Notes: generated from the sequence alone by a model not told the origin. Positions 52,592 to 62,591 are shown, counted from the first letter of the stretch. The stretch is DNA of 64,000 nucleotides from Acinetobacter dispersus (GCF_009884975.1 NZ_CP041970.1:3782001-3846000); one strand, 5' to 3'. Numbers and translations are program-made.

Positions 52592-53606
52592 TGTTTGCAC
52601 AGGCATATAACACCTTGAATCCTTGTTGATCGGCTTTCACCAGACATTCACCAAAGCTTTGTTCAATCAGAGGAGGGTAGTTTAGAAAACGATTTGCTAC
52701 AATCCATAATTCACCTGAATTTTTCAGGTGTCTTTTCGCACGTTGGCAAAGTTCCTCACTTGCATCGTAATTGGTATGAATTCCCTGATGAAAAGGCGGA
52801 TTGCTGACGATCGCATCTAAATCATTCGGTGCATCTACAAAACCAGTGACAGCTTGCAGATTTAACTGAGTTAAATTGAGACCATTTCGTTGAAAGGTCA
52901 GCTCAGTAGACCGTAATGCAAATGCATCAACATCAAGTGCAAAAATTTGCCGATTCGAATCTAGTTTGGCCAAATAGGCACTAATAATTCCAGCGCCACA
53001 ACCAAAGTCGGCAATCTTACCTGATTTTACTTGACTAAGGTAAGGGACTAATACGGCTGTTCCGACATCTAAATGATCTTGACTAAATACACCAGGCAAG
53101 GCACAGATATTTAACTGTTCTTGATCTATTTGAACTGTATAAGTTTTTAACCAGTGTTCAAGTGGTTTTAACTGCTCTGTTCTTTCGATCTTCATTTGCC
53201 AAAGTTGGCAGTGACGTGCACTGTCAAGTTTCAGTGTTTTGCCATATTGCAATAATTGTTTTGCTGCTCGCTCAACGCCGCCTTTTTTTTCACCAACCAG
53301 AAAAATATTTTGATCAAGTTTTAAATGGCTAACCACAACGTGCAGAATATAATTCAGGAGTTCTTTTGACTTGGGAACAAAAATAATAACCTGATCAAAC
53401 GGTGCTTGTGGGAATTCCACGGAAAAATGAGAGCGAATTCCAGAGCTGATAAAACCTTGATGATCAGCATAATTCCAAGTCCATACCGAGGCTTGGACAT
53501 TATCGGGTAAATTTTTGGCGAGTTGATCATTTGGGGCATTAATCAATAAAACTTGCCCGCTTAAATAATCTTGCTGTCGGATGACAACTTCACTACGTGG
53601 ATCCAT
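52581..53606 (-). CDS. rsmC: 16S rRNA (guanine) methyltransferase RsmC-like
   Basis: Predicted to methylate G1207 of 16S rRNA in the 30S subunit. It is 341 residues, with the duplicated two-domain layout of RsmC. The inactive N-terminal domain covers about 1-165. The C-terminal catalytic domain has the SAM motif [19 protein letters not shown] (about 196) and the [12 protein letters not shown] (N-PPF) motif typical of guanine N2 methyltransferases. The final residues, NRVS and the TGA, lie in the terminal repeat of the adjacent element, so the native C-terminus may have been replaced by a few residues. Confidence 0.88.
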   Translation of the reverse strand: MDPRSEVVIRQQDYLSGQVLLINAPNDQLAKNLPDNVQASVWTWNYADHQGFISSGIRSHFSVEFPQAPFDQVIIFVPKSKELLNYILHVVVSHLKLDQNIFLVGEKKGGVERAAKQLLQYGKTLKLDSARHCQLWQMKIERTEQLKPLEHWLKTYTVQIDQEQLNICALPGVFSQDHLDVGTAVLVPYLSQVKSGKIADFGCGAGIISAYLAKLDSNRQIFALDVDAFALRSTELTFQRNGLNLTQLNLQAVTGFVDAPNDLDAIVSNPPFHQGIHTNYDASEELCQRAKRHLKNSGELWIVANRFLNYPPLIEQSFGECLVKADQQGFKVLYACANRVS

Positions 53607-53668
53607 TTTGATCTCTCATCAAAAACAAAGCCCAGTCGTGAAACTGGGCACTTGTGATGGTTGGATGA

Positions 53669-55027
53669 TTATTTATGTGTTTCAGGTAAAACAATATTCA
53701 AAATCAAGGCTGCAATACCGCCTGTTGCGACACCTGAACTAAAAATATTCTTAAATAATTCAGGAAGGTGCTCAAGGATTTGAGGGACTTGTGCAACACC
53801 TAAACCCAAAGCAAGCGAAATCGCAATAATTAACAAAGCACGACGGTCAAGGTGAATACTTGAAAGAATATTAATTCCAGAAGCAGCAACTGCCCCAAAC
53901 ATCACCATGACAGCACCACCTAATACCGCTTGAGGTACGGCTTGAATCACAGCTGCAACCGCAGGGAATAAGCCTAAAATCACCAAGAGTACTGCAATCC
54001 AAATCCCGACATAGCGACTTGCGACACCAGTAAGTTGAATGACACCATTGTTTTGTGCAAACACTGAGCTCGGGAAGGTGTTAAAGATACCTGCTAAGAA
54101 AGAGTTGGCGCCATTGACCAGTACACCACCTTTAATGCGTTGCATCCAAACAGGACCATCCACAGGCTGATTTGAAATTTTACTGGTTGCCGTAACATCA
54201 CCAATTGCTTCAAGTGAAGTGACGAGATAGATAAATGCCATTGGAATGAATAAGCTCCATGAGAAGCTGAGTCCAAAATGCATCGGTGTTGGAATTTGAA
54301 TTAAAGGTGCATCATTGAGCACTGAAAAGTTTAAATGGCCCATGAACCCAGCAAGAATATAGCCAATCACCAGTGCGATTAAAATTGCTGAACTTTTCAC
54401 CCAAATAATTTTGATACGATTCAATAGAATAATAATGCCAAGTACGGTACATGACATAATCAGGTTGTCTGCATTGGCAAAGGTGTTGTCCTGCATTGCA
54501 GTATAACCACCGCCCATACTAATCAAACCTTCTTTAATCAAAGTAAGACCAATCAACAGCACCACGATACCTGTGACTAACGGCGTAATCAGCTTTTTTA
54601 CCCATGGTAAAATTCGAGAAACGCCCATTTCAATAAATGAACCCGCAATCACAACACCAAAAATGGCTGCCATGACTTGTTCAACAGGCGTACCCGCAGC
54701 AACCATTGCACTACCAATACCAATAATTGGACCGATAAAATTAAAACTTGTGCCCTGAACAATTAAAAGTCCCGCACCAAAGGGACCAACTTTCTTACAT
54801 TGTAAAAAGGTTGCAATTCCTGAAATGATTAAAGACATCGATAAGATCATATTGGTGTCTTCGCGCGACACGCCCAATGCCAAACAAATGAGTAAACCAG
54901 GGGTGACAATCGGGACTAAAATCGCTAAAAGATGTTGTAGTGCGGCTAAAAATGCAACAAAAGGTTTCGGTCGATCATTGAGTCCGTAGACCAGATCAAG
55001 TTGTTGCTGAGGTTGTGAATTCGACAT
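53669..55027 (-). CDS. NCS2-family nucleobase permease (xanthine/uracil type)
   Basis: A 452-residue inner-membrane H+ symporter with about 14 TM segments. The family pattern is clear: YGLNDRPKPFVAFLAALQHL at the N-terminus, QGTSFNFIGPIIG in TM3, the Glu-containing TM8 block ATSLEAIGDVTATSKISNQP-like (here VTSLEAIGDVTATSK), and FNTFPSSVFAQNNGVIQLTG in TM10. These match xanthine/uric acid permeases (XanPQ/UacT) better than UraA. The start at 55027 (MSNSQPQQQ) is chosen; eight upstream codons are open. It is divergent from typA. Confidence 0.87.
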   Translation of the reverse strand: MSNSQPQQQLDLVYGLNDRPKPFVAFLAALQHLLAILVPIVTPGLLICLALGVSREDTNMILSMSLIISGIATFLQCKKVGPFGAGLLIVQGTSFNFIGPIIGIGSAMVAAGTPVEQVMAAIFGVVIAGSFIEMGVSRILPWVKKLITPLVTGIVVLLIGLTLIKEGLISMGGGYTAMQDNTFANADNLIMSCTVLGIIILLNRIKIIWVKSSAILIALVIGYILAGFMGHLNFSVLNDAPLIQIPTPMHFGLSFSWSLFIPMAFIYLVTSLEAIGDVTATSKISNQPVDGPVWMQRIKGGVLVNGANSFLAGIFNTFPSSVFAQNNGVIQLTGVASRYVGIWIAVLLVILGLFPAVAAVIQAVPQAVLGGAVMVMFGAVAASGINILSSIHLDRRALLIIAISLALGLGVAQVPQILEHLPELFKNIFSSGVATGGIAALILNIVLPETHK

Positions 55028-55203
55028 GGGAGTATAAAAAGCGAGAGGCATTAGTGGAATATTCTAATAGAGTTAGCTCGCTTTACCAACGATTCTATAA
55101 CACTTCGTCAGAAAAAAAGTGCTCTGTCAATAAACTGTCACTACTAAAGTTTAGGATTCTTCTGTATAATTTGCCCTCAAATTTAAAGCGTATCGAATTT
55201 TAC

Positions 55204-57039
55204 ATGTCAGATATTAAAACTCTCCGTAACATTGCCATTATTGCGCACGTCGATCATGGTAAGACGACTCTTGTAGACAAACTTTTACAACAATCAGGTG
55301 CTCTTGGTGATCGCGCAGGCGAGATTGAACGTGTTATGGATTCTAACGCGCTTGAGTCTGAACGTGGTATTACCATTCTTGCAAAAAACACTGCAATCAA
55401 ATGGTTAGATGCCCGTACAAACACTGAATATCGCATCAACATTGTGGATACCCCGGGACACGCCGACTTCGGTGGTGAAGTTGAACGTGTAATGTCGATG
55501 GTTGACTGCGTATTGCTTCTTGTAGACTCACAAGAAGGTCCAATGCCACAAACTCGTTTCGTAACGCAAAAAGCGTTCGCGCGTGGTTTGAAGCCAATCG
55601 TTATTATCAACAAAGTAGATAAACCAAGCGCGCGTCCAGATTGGGTTATCGATCAAGTATTTGATTTGTTTGATAACCTTGGTGGTACTGACGAACAGTT
55701 AGACTTCCCAATCGTTTATGCTTCAGGCTTGCGTGGTGTTGCTGGTCCTTCACCAGAAGAATTAGCGGAAGACATGACACCGTTGTTCCAAACGATCGTA
55801 GATATCGTTGAACCACCAGCAGTTGATGTTGATGGTCCATTCCAAATGCAGATTTCATCACTTGACTATAACAGTTTCGTAGGTGTAATCGGTGTTGGTC
55901 GTATCCAACGTGGTTCAGTAAAATTAAACACTCAAGTGACTGTAATTGATAAAGAAGGTAAGACTCGTAACGGTCGTATCTTAAAAATCATGGGTTACCA
56001 TGGTTTAGAGCGTGTTGATGTTGAAACAGCATCTGCAGGCGATATCGTGTGTATTACAGGTATTGATGCATTAAATATTTCTGACACGATTTGTGATCCG
56101 AAAAATGTTGAAGCTTTACCTCCATTGTCTGTAGATGAGCCTACAGTTTCGATGACATTCCAAGTCAACAACTCTCCTTTTGCTGGTAAAGAAGGGAAAT
56201 TTGTAACTTCACGTAACATTCGCGAACGTCTTGATCGCGAATTAATTCACAACGTAGCATTACGTGTTGAAGATACTGACAGTCCAGACCGTTTCAAAGT
56301 TTCTGGTCGTGGTGAACTTCACCTTTCAGTTCTTATTGAAAACATGCGTCGTGAAGGCTTCGAAATGGGCGTATCACGTCCACAAGTGATCATGAAAGAA
56401 ATCGATGGCGAAAAACAAGAGCCATACGAAAATGTAACTTTTGACGTTGAAGAACAACACCAAGGTTCTGTAATGGAACAAATGGGCTTCCGTAAAGGTG
56501 AGATGACCAATATGGAAGTTGACGGTAAAGGCCGTATCCGTATTGAAGCAACTGTACCTTCACGTGGTTTGATTGGTTTCCGTTCTGAATTCTTAACCAT
56601 GACTTCTGGTACAGGAATCATGACATCAAGCTTCTCGCATTATGGGCCAGCAAAAGCAGGTACTGTTGCGAAGCGTCAAAACGGTGTGTTGATCTCTATG
56701 GTTCAAGGTACTTGCTTGGGCTATGCACTCTTTACACTTCAAGACCGTGGTCGTTTATTCGCTAAACCACAGTTAGAAGTATATGAAGGTATGATCATCG
56801 GTATTAACTCTCGTTCTGATGACATGGTTGTTAACCCAACTAAAGCGAAGCAGTTAACTAACGTTCGTGCATCAGGTACTGATGAAGCTTTGACTTTAAC
56901 ACCTGCAATGGAATATACGCTTGAACAAGCGCTTGAATTCATTGAAGATGATGAATTAGTTGAAGTTACACCAAAATCGATTCGTATTCGTAAGCGTTAC
57001 TTGACTGAAAACGAACGTAAGCGTAATCGCGATAAATAA
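55204..57039 (+). CDS. typA: Translational GTPase TypA/BipA
   Basis: A ribosome-associated GTPase of the EF-G/LepA superfamily that aids 50S assembly and stress responses. It is 611 residues, with G1 AHVDHGKTTL (about 16-25), the switch II motif DTPGHADFGGEVERV, and NKVDKP as the G4 motif. Domains II, III, V and the BipA-specific C-terminal domain follow (RGLIGFRSEFLTMTSGTGIM). The start at 55204 (MSDIKTLRNIA) is family-typical; the frame is open upstream to 55015 but that part is unlike TypA. Divergent from the NCS2 permease gene; ends at a terminator. Confidence 0.96.
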   Translation: MSDIKTLRNIAIIAHVDHGKTTLVDKLLQQSGALGDRAGEIERVMDSNALESERGITILAKNTAIKWLDARTNTEYRINIVDTPGHADFGGEVERVMSMVDCVLLLVDSQEGPMPQTRFVTQKAFARGLKPIVIINKVDKPSARPDWVIDQVFDLFDNLGGTDEQLDFPIVYASGLRGVAGPSPEELAEDMTPLFQTIVDIVEPPAVDVDGPFQMQISSLDYNSFVGVIGVGRIQRGSVKLNTQVTVIDKEGKTRNGRILKIMGYHGLERVDVETASAGDIVCITGIDALNISDTICDPKNVEALPPLSVDEPTVSMTFQVNNSPFAGKEGKFVTSRNIRERLDRELIHNVALRVEDTDSPDRFKVSGRGELHLSVLIENMRREGFEMGVSRPQVIMKEIDGEKQEPYENVTFDVEEQHQGSVMEQMGFRKGEMTNMEVDGKGRIRIEATVPSRGLIGFRSEFLTMTSGTGIMTSSFSHYGPAKAGTVAKRQNGVLISMVQGTCLGYALFTLQDRGRLFAKPQLEVYEGMIIGINSRSDDMVVNPTKAKQLTNVRASGTDEALTLTPAMEYTLEQALEFIEDDELVEVTPKSIRIRKRYLTENERKRNRDK

Positions 57040-57061
57040 TTTTTCTTCACTGAAAAATGAC

Positions 57062-57093
57062 AAAACCGCTAAATTTATTTAGCGGTTTTTTAT
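57062..57093 (+). terminator. Intrinsic terminator after typA
   Basis: AAAACCGCTAAAT and ATTTAGCGGTTTT pair closely and are followed by a T-run. Confidence 0.9.
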
Positions 57094-57284
57094 TGCATAA
57101 ACTTAAGGGTCGAGAGATGCTTAAGCACATATTTTTATTAAAATAAAAAGTGTTGTTAAAGTGTGAAATAACTTTCTTTTTTTGATAAAAATATTAAATT
57201 ATCAACATTATGTGGATAACTGCGCCTGTGTAATAAACAATGCAAAAACAGGCTGCGATCAAGTTCAACTCTGGAGAGTTATAG

Positions 57285-57716
57285 ATGAGTATTATTAAAG
57301 AATTTAAAGAATTTGCCATCAAAGGCAATATGATGGATTTAGCGATTGGTGTCATCATTGGTGGTGCGTTCGGTAAAATCATTGATTCACTAGTGAAAGA
57401 TATCGTGATGCCTGTGATCTCTTGGATCTTGGGTGGTGATGTGGATTACACCAACTGGTTCCTTATCCTCGGCGATAACCCGAACAATGTGACGACCTTG
57501 AAGGCGGCACAGGATGCAGGGCTGAATGTATTTGCTTATGGTAGCTTCTTAACGATCCTGATTAACTTCTTGTTATTGGCATGGGTTGTATTCTTGTTGG
57601 TGAAAGTGATGAACCGCATTCGTAAACAAGAAGAGGCTGCACCTGAGCCTGAAGCAACACCAGAAGATGTTCAATTGTTGCGTGAAATTCGTGATGAATT
57701 AAAAAAACAAGGTTAA
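57285..57716 (+). CDS. mscL: Large-conductance mechanosensitive channel
   Basis: Inner-membrane emergency valve that opens on hypo-osmotic shock. It is 143 residues, with the amphipathic N-terminal helix [22 protein letters not shown]1 ([20 protein letters not shown], the pore-lining helix), a periplasmic loop, TM2 ([20 protein letters not shown]) and a charged C-terminal helix ([18 protein letters not shown]) that forms the cytoplasmic bundle. TGGAGAG precedes the start. It is monocistronic between two terminators. Confidence 0.96.
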   Translation: MSIIKEFKEFAIKGNMMDLAIGVIIGGAFGKIIDSLVKDIVMPVISWILGGDVDYTNWFLILGDNPNNVTTLKAAQDAGLNVFAYGSFLTILINFLLLAWVVFLLVKVMNRIRKQEEAAPEPEATPEDVQLLREIRDELKKQG

Positions 57717-57730
57717 AGCAATCTTGAGTG

Positions 57731-57759
57731 AAAAACGGCATTTTTAATGCCGTTTTTTA
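57731..57759 (+). terminator. Intrinsic terminator after mscL
   Basis: AAACGGCATT and AATGCCGTTT pair around a short loop, followed by a T-run. Confidence 0.9.
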
Positions 57760-57862
57760 TTGTCTATAAAACATGATGTTGTTAAAGAATTCATCATTTT
57801 TGACATGGAAACTTGCATGATTTCATTTTAAGATGCTGTGCATATTGCTTGGGGAAACAATC

Positions 57863-58204
57863 ATGAATCGGTTATTTGTATATGGCACACTTTGCCCAAA
57901 TAGAGAAAATGCACATATTTTGGGAGAGATTGGTGGGGAGTGGCAGCAAGCCTTTGTACATGGAACTGTGCATATTCTTGATTGGGGACCAGATCAAGGT
58001 TTACCTGCAATCGTGTTAAATGAGGCAGATCCTTTGGTTGAAGGATATTTATTTAGCACAGAAAAATTAGAACAAAACTGGCAGATGCTCGATGATTTTG
58101 AAGGGATGCAATATCAAAGAGCGATTGTAGATGTCACACTGGCTACAGGTGAGACAATCCAAGCATGGACTTATGTGATGAAAGCATGTGATTCAAATCA
58201 TTAA
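57863..58204 (+). CDS. Gamma-glutamylcyclotransferase-like (AIG2/YtfP-type) protein
   Basis: A 113-residue cytoplasmic protein with the substrate-binding YGTLCPNRENAHIL motif near residue 6. It has the compact GGCT/AIG2 beta-barrel pattern, with VEGYLFSTEKLEQNWQMLDD containing the expected acidic residues and WTYVMK at the end. Relatives act on gamma-glutamyl or gamma-glutamylamine compounds, and several have no proven activity. The start at 57863 (MNRLFVYG) follows GGGGAAAC; ten upstream codons are open. Convergent with the ppiC gene. Confidence 0.82.
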   Translation: MNRLFVYGTLCPNRENAHILGEIGGEWQQAFVHGTVHILDWGPDQGLPAIVLNEADPLVEGYLFSTEKLEQNWQMLDDFEGMQYQRAIVDVTLATGETIQAWTYVMKACDSNH

Positions 58205-58215
58205 GTTAAATCGTA

Positions 58216-58249
58216 AGATTGAGCTTAAATCAGAATTTAAGCTCAATCT
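58216..58249. terminator. Bidirectional stem-loop between convergent genes
   Basis: AGATTGAGCTTAAAT and ATTTAAGCTCAATCT form a perfect 15 bp stem with a 4 nt loop. No long U-tract is present, but the stem probably terminates both the GGCT-like and ppiC transcripts. Confidence 0.7.
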
Positions 58250-58251
58250 AG

Positions 58252-58542
58252 TTATCTCAGGCTATCCATACGAAATTTAACTTCGACCAAATGGAAACCA
58301 AACTGGCTTTTAATCGGACCGTGTAGAATACGTTCGGCAGCGGTGAAGACCAGTTTATCAATTACTGAAACTAGCTGTCCCTTTTTTACTTCGCCAAGTT
58401 CACCGCCACGTTTTGCAGAGTTACAGGTCGAATATTGTTTGGCAACTTTAGCAAAATCAGCACCTGACTGAATGCGCTTTTTTAGCTGCTCAGCTAAATC
58501 TTTATCTTTGACTAGAATGTGTCGAACAATCGCTGTTTGCAT
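58252..58542 (-). CDS. ppiC: Peptidylprolyl isomerase, parvulin type (PpiC)
   Basis: A 96-residue cytoplasmic prolyl isomerase, the size of E. coli PpiC. The whole protein is one parvulin domain: RHILVKDKDLAEQLKKRI, GADFAKVAKQYSTCNSAKRG and GELGEVKKGQLV, then GPIKSQFGFHLVEV. The two conserved histidines (in RHILV and FGFHLVEV) of the active site are present, as is the Cys in STCNSA. GGAGAACAAATC precedes the ATG. It is 31 bp downstream of mutM on the same strand and may share its transcript. Confidence 0.93.
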   Translation of the reverse strand: MQTAIVRHILVKDKDLAEQLKKRIQSGADFAKVAKQYSTCNSAKRGGELGEVKKGQLVSVIDKLVFTAAERILHGPIKSQFGFHLVEVKFRMDSLR

Positions 58543-58573
58543 GATTTGTTCTCCTTATTACATCTCAATTCGC

Positions 58574-59395
58574 TTACGCTTTCTTTAACTTCAGTGGTTG
58601 GCATTGTGGGCAGAATACGCTGGCACGTTGTCCTAGCTTCAAGTTTTCTAAGGTGGTTTCACAATTCACGCACATCTCACCCGCACGACCATATGCTAAA
58701 AGGGTTTGTTGGAAATAACCATTTTCGCCCATTGCATTGCTATAGTCACGTAAGGTTGAACCTCCTAAATCAATCGCTTGTTTTAAGATGCGTTTAACTT
58801 CAATAACCAACTTTTCCACTTGTACTTTGCTGAGTGATGAAGCGGGCTGTGCTGGATGAACCCCGATATTGAATAAACTTTCAGTCGCATAAATATTGCC
58901 GACACCAACCACCACATGATTATCCATCAAAGCAATTTTAATGCCGACATTTTTTTTACTGAGTTTTTCGCGCAAATAAGTTGCGTTAAAGTCTTCACTC
59001 AGTGGTTCTGGACCGAGTGTATCAATCAATTTGGTTTGATTGGCTTGGTCCAACCATAGGATGCAGCCGAAGCGTCGTGGGTCGTGGTAGCGAAGTTGCT
59101 GATCTTCAAAGTCAATGATGAGGTGATCATGTTTTCTCAATTCATCACTGGGTTGACAAAGACGAAAGCTACCAGACATTCCCAAATGCCAAAGCATTTG
59201 ATCTTGTTCAAATTCTGCCAAGATATATTTAGAACGACGTTTAAGCTGGGTTAAGCGTTGCCCAACTAATTTATCAAGATCATTGGGAATCGGCCAACGT
59301 AAGCTTGCATTCAAGACTTTTACCGCTTGCACACGTTGCTCTAACAAGGGGAGTAGGCTGGTTTTGGTAGTTTCAACTTCAGGAAGTTCGGGCAT
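58574..59395 (-). CDS. mutM: Formamidopyrimidine-DNA glycosylase
   Basis: Removes oxidised purines such as 8-oxoguanine from DNA. It is 273 residues. The N-terminus MPELPEVET gives the catalytic Pro and Glu after Met removal, fixing the start at 59393-59395. KRRSKYILAEF carries the catalytic Lys region, and the helix-two-turn-helix region has GVGNIYATESLFNIGVHPAQ. The zinc finger (C-VN-C ... C-PQ-C, about residues 242-265) closes the protein. Divergent from the TonB receptor gene and followed by ppiC. Confidence 0.96.
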   Translation of the reverse strand: MPELPEVETTKTSLLPLLEQRVQAVKVLNASLRWPIPNDLDKLVGQRLTQLKRRSKYILAEFEQDQMLWHLGMSGSFRLCQPSDELRKHDHLIIDFEDQQLRYHDPRRFGCILWLDQANQTKLIDTLGPEPLSEDFNATYLREKLSKKNVGIKIALMDNHVVVGVGNIYATESLFNIGVHPAQPASSLSKVQVEKLVIEVKRILKQAIDLGGSTLRDYSNAMGENGYFQQTLLAYGRAGEMCVNCETTLENLKLGQRASVFCPQCQPLKLKKA

Positions 59396-59602
59396 AATGA
59401 GCTCAAGTTGTTTCAACAACAATACAATGAGGGTAAATGTTTCACTTACAATTATGACGGTATTTAATTTTATTTGCTAATGCAGATCAGTAACGTGATA
59501 GATGGTTTTAGCTAAAGTTAAATGTGTAAGATAAATATAAAATAATCAGACTCTTACTTTTAAAAAGCCTTTCTTTGAAATTTTGAGAAATAAGGAATCT
59601 TC

Positions 59603-61732
59603 ATGCCTTCACCGAAAATTAACCTTTTATACGGTTGTGTTGCAATGTGTATGGGGTTAAGCAACTCCCTTGTTTGGGCTGCTGCGCCTAATGCAGAATC
59701 GGCAGTACAGCTTCCAACGATTAAAGTTGAAGCAACACGTACCGATACCACTTATATGGAAACCCCTGCGTCGATCTTTAGAGTAGATATGCCTCAGAAT
59801 GATCAATCTGCACAGGTGAACTTAACCGAAGTGGTGAAAGGTATTCCAAGTGTGCAATTACGCAATCGTGAAAATTACGCTCAAGATTTGCAGCTTTCGA
59901 TGCGTGGTTTTGGTGCACGTTCTACCTTTGGTGTGCGTGGAATCCGCTTATATACCGATGGTATTCCAGCAACGATGCCAGATGGTCAGGGGCAGACTTC
60001 AAATATGGACTTAAGTAGTCTCAGTCATCTTGAGGTGTTAACTGGCCCATTCTCATCACTTTATGGTAACTCATCCGGTGGAGCAATTTTGGCGACGACT
60101 CGAGAGGGGCAGGGTAAAGACTCGATTGAAATGAGTTATGCGGGGGGCAGCCACAACAAGAATCGTGCAGGTCTGGTACTACAGGGCGGTGCGAAAAATC
60201 AAAATGAACCGAGCTATATCATTAGTTCCTCATATTTTGATACTGATGGCTATCGTGACCATAGCAGTGCAGAAAAAGTCTTAAATAATGCGAAACTGAC
60301 GTGGAACTTGGATGATGGCAGTAAAATTAATTGGATCACCAACTATGTCAAGATTCATGCCGACGATCCTCAAGGATTAAATAGAGCCCAATGGCAGGAA
60401 AATCCGCGTCAGGTGAATGATGCGAAGAATAACTACAATGTTCGCAAAGATATTGAACAAACGCAAACGGGTGTTACTTGGTCTAAACCCATTAATGATC
60501 AACATGAGCTGTATGCCATGGCTTATTTTGGCAATCGTCAGGTGACTCAATATCAATCAATTCCTCAATCTGCGCAAAAAAATCCTAACCATGCGGGTGG
60601 TGTGATTGATTTTGAACGTAATTATTATGGTGCTGATTTCCGTTGGACAGGCAAAGAACTGTTGCCGAATACCACTTTCAGTGCAGGACTTGCTGTTGAT
60701 AGCATGGATGAAGACCGCAAAGGTTATGAAAACTTTAATCTTGTTAATGGCTCGCCGTCTTACGGGGTAAAAGGCATATTACGTCGTGATGAAGACAATA
60801 CTTTGTGGAACGTTGATCCCTATTTGCAAGCATCATGGCAATTTTTACCGACTTGGCGTTTAGATACGGGTGTACGCTATAGTAATGTGCATTACAAATC
60901 CAAGGATCACTATTTAAGTAATGGTAATGATAGTGATAAAACGGATTACAATAAGGTCCTGCCATCAGCTGCCTTAAGTTGGCAAATTACACCTGAGTTA
61001 TTGGCCTATGCCAGCTATGCCAAAGGTTTTGAAACACCGACCTTCACAGAAATGGCTTATCAAGCTGATCCTAAAAAGTCTGGGTTTAACTTCGATCTCA
61101 AACCATCTACAAGTGATAACTATGAAGTGGGGTTGAAATCGCAAAACCCGTTTGGTGATTTTACTTTGGCTGTTTTCCAGAGCAAGACTCAGGATGATAT
61201 TGTTTCCGCAGGTACTTCTGATGGTCGTTCAACGTTTAGAAATGCTGATAAAACAATACGCCAAGGTGCTGAATTCGCATGGAATAAAAAGCTCTGGAAA
61301 GACTTGGAAATGAATGCCAGTTATGGTTATTTGGATGCTAAATTTGATGCTGCTATTCCAGCCATCGGAGCTGTAAAGGCTGTTGAAAAGGGCAATGCAA
61401 TCCCAGGTGTGGCTAAAAACCAAGCCTTTATGGGTTTAGCTTGGAAACCAGAGCAAGGCTTCTATGCAGGTATTGATGCTCAGTATCTAGACAAGGTCTA
61501 TGTTGATGATATCAATAGTGATGCAGCACCAAGTTATACCGTTGCTTCGGTATATACTGGATATGCATGGAAATACGCAGATTGGGGTATTAATGGCTTT
61601 GCACGTGTCGATAACCTGTTTGATAAAAACTATGCAGGTTCAGTCATCGTGAATGATAGCAATAGTCGCTTCTTCGAGCCTGCAGATGGACGCAACTGGA
61701 GTGCGGGCATTAAAGTCAGCAAGCAATTCTAA
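59603..61732 (+). CDS. TonB-dependent outer membrane receptor
   Basis: A 709-residue outer-membrane receptor. The signal peptide ends near SLVWAAAP and is followed by a TonB-box-like PTIKVEATRT. The plug has NLTEVVKGIPSVQLRNREN, QLSMRGFGARSTFGVRGIRL and GPFSSLYGNSSGGAIL. The barrel ends with the terminal-strand pattern PADGRNWSAGIKVSKQF. The overall layout suggests an iron-siderophore receptor of the FecA/PfeA-like group. No clear Fur box is seen in the 180 bp upstream, and the ligand is unknown. Monocistronic with its own terminator. Confidence 0.88.
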   Translation: MPSPKINLLYGCVAMCMGLSNSLVWAAAPNAESAVQLPTIKVEATRTDTTYMETPASIFRVDMPQNDQSAQVNLTEVVKGIPSVQLRNRENYAQDLQLSMRGFGARSTFGVRGIRLYTDGIPATMPDGQGQTSNMDLSSLSHLEVLTGPFSSLYGNSSGGAILATTREGQGKDSIEMSYAGGSHNKNRAGLVLQGGAKNQNEPSYIISSSYFDTDGYRDHSSAEKVLNNAKLTWNLDDGSKINWITNYVKIHADDPQGLNRAQWQENPRQVNDAKNNYNVRKDIEQTQTGVTWSKPINDQHELYAMAYFGNRQVTQYQSIPQSAQKNPNHAGGVIDFERNYYGADFRWTGKELLPNTTFSAGLAVDSMDEDRKGYENFNLVNGSPSYGVKGILRRDEDNTLWNVDPYLQASWQFLPTWRLDTGVRYSNVHYKSKDHYLSNGNDSDKTDYNKVLPSAALSWQITPELLAYASYAKGFETPTFTEMAYQADPKKSGFNFDLKPSTSDNYEVGLKSQNPFGDFTLAVFQSKTQDDIVSAGTSDGRSTFRNADKTIRQGAEFAWNKKLWKDLEMNASYGYLDAKFDAAIPAIGAVKAVEKGNAIPGVAKNQAFMGLAWKPEQGFYAGIDAQYLDKVYVDDINSDAAPSYTVASVYTGYAWKYADWGINGFARVDNLFDKNYAGSVIVNDSNSRFFEPADGRNWSAGIKVSKQF

Positions 61733-61741
61733 ATGAAAGAT

Positions 61742-61772
61742 AAGCAGCACCTAAAGATTTAGGCGCTGCTTT
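61742..61772. terminator. Terminator-like stem between convergent genes
   Basis: AAGCAGC-A-CCTAAA and TTTAGG-C-GCTGCTT pair with one internal mismatch and are followed by TTTAATAATT. It serves the TonB receptor gene and perhaps the convergent Sel1 gene. Confidence 0.65.
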
Positions 61773-61778
61773 AATAAT

Positions 61779-62591
61779 TTATTTCTTTGCTGTTTGAGCT
61801 GGTGCGGCTTTTTTTGCAGCAATTGCTTCTTCAACTTTGGCTAATGACTCTTGTGCATTTGGATAATTGATAGCAGCTAAGCGAGAAAAAATATTTTTCG
61901 CTTGGTCTAGGTCTTGATCGATAATTGTTCCATTGGCCAGCATATTACCAAGAATCACGAGAGAAGGCGCATAGTCCTTTTTAGCCAAATCTTTTAAACT
62001 TTCAATGGCTTGCTGTTGCATAAATGGGTTTTTATTTTTAACGCCAATCCCAAGGTCATACACGGCCTTTAGGTTTTTCGCTGGATAATAATCCTTGCGA
62101 AGTAGTGGCAGTAACTTTTGCACAGCCAATTGGTCATATTCAGGTTTTCCCTGTCTGAATAATAAATCAGCAAATTCAACGGTTGCTTCATCTGAACCTT
62201 GAACAGATGCTTTTTCTAAATACTGTTTATATTTTTGTGGATCTTTGGCAAGACCTAACGTGCCTTTGTGATAGGCTTGAGCCAAACTAAAGCTTGCAGG
62301 TCCATATCCTTTATTGGATGCATCTTGATAGTATTGCACAGCTTTTTTCTCATCTTTTGCAGTGCCTTGTCCAGCTTGAGTCATATATCCAATGTTATAG
62401 ATCGCCTGCAAGTTTCCTGTATTGGCTAAACGTTGCATTTCTTGAAAAGCGGCAGGATAGTCCTTGGCTTCGTAAAGTTGGGTTGCTTTCGTAAACAGAG
62501 GATCTGCTTTAGTGGTTGGAGTCTTATTGTCTGCGGCGAATGTTGCATGGCTTGCAATAGTGATTAAACTCGCAATGAGCAATTTTTTCAT
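61779..62591 (-). CDS. Exported Sel1-like/TPR repeat protein
   Basis: A 270-residue periplasmic protein. The signal peptide is MKKLLIASLITIASHATFAA, followed by helical repeats of the Sel1 type (AIYNIGYMTQAGQGTAKDEK and AVQYYQDASNKGYGPASFSL, then AQAYHKGTLG). Sel1 repeats usually mediate protein-protein contacts. The start at 62589-62591 follows AAAGGA and gives the signal peptide; the frame is open upstream to 62711 without one. The partner is unknown. Convergent with the TonB receptor gene. Confidence 0.82.
   Translation of the reverse strand: MKKLLIASLITIASHATFAADNKTPTTKADPLFTKATQLYEAKDYPAAFQEMQRLANTGNLQAIYNIGYMTQAGQGTAKDEKKAVQYYQDASNKGYGPASFSLAQAYHKGTLGLAKDPQKYKQYLEKASVQGSDEATVEFADLLFRQGKPEYDQLAVQKLLPLLRKDYYPAKNLKAVYDLGIGVKNKNPFMQQQAIESLKDLAKKDYAPSLVILGNMLANGTIIDQDLDQAKNIFSRLAAINYPNAQESLAKVEEAIAAKKAAPAQTAKK

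Noticed and set aside
59423..59602. A Fur box upstream of the TonB receptor.
   Set aside because: No 19 bp GATAATGATAATCATTATC-like sequence is present, so iron control is not claimed.
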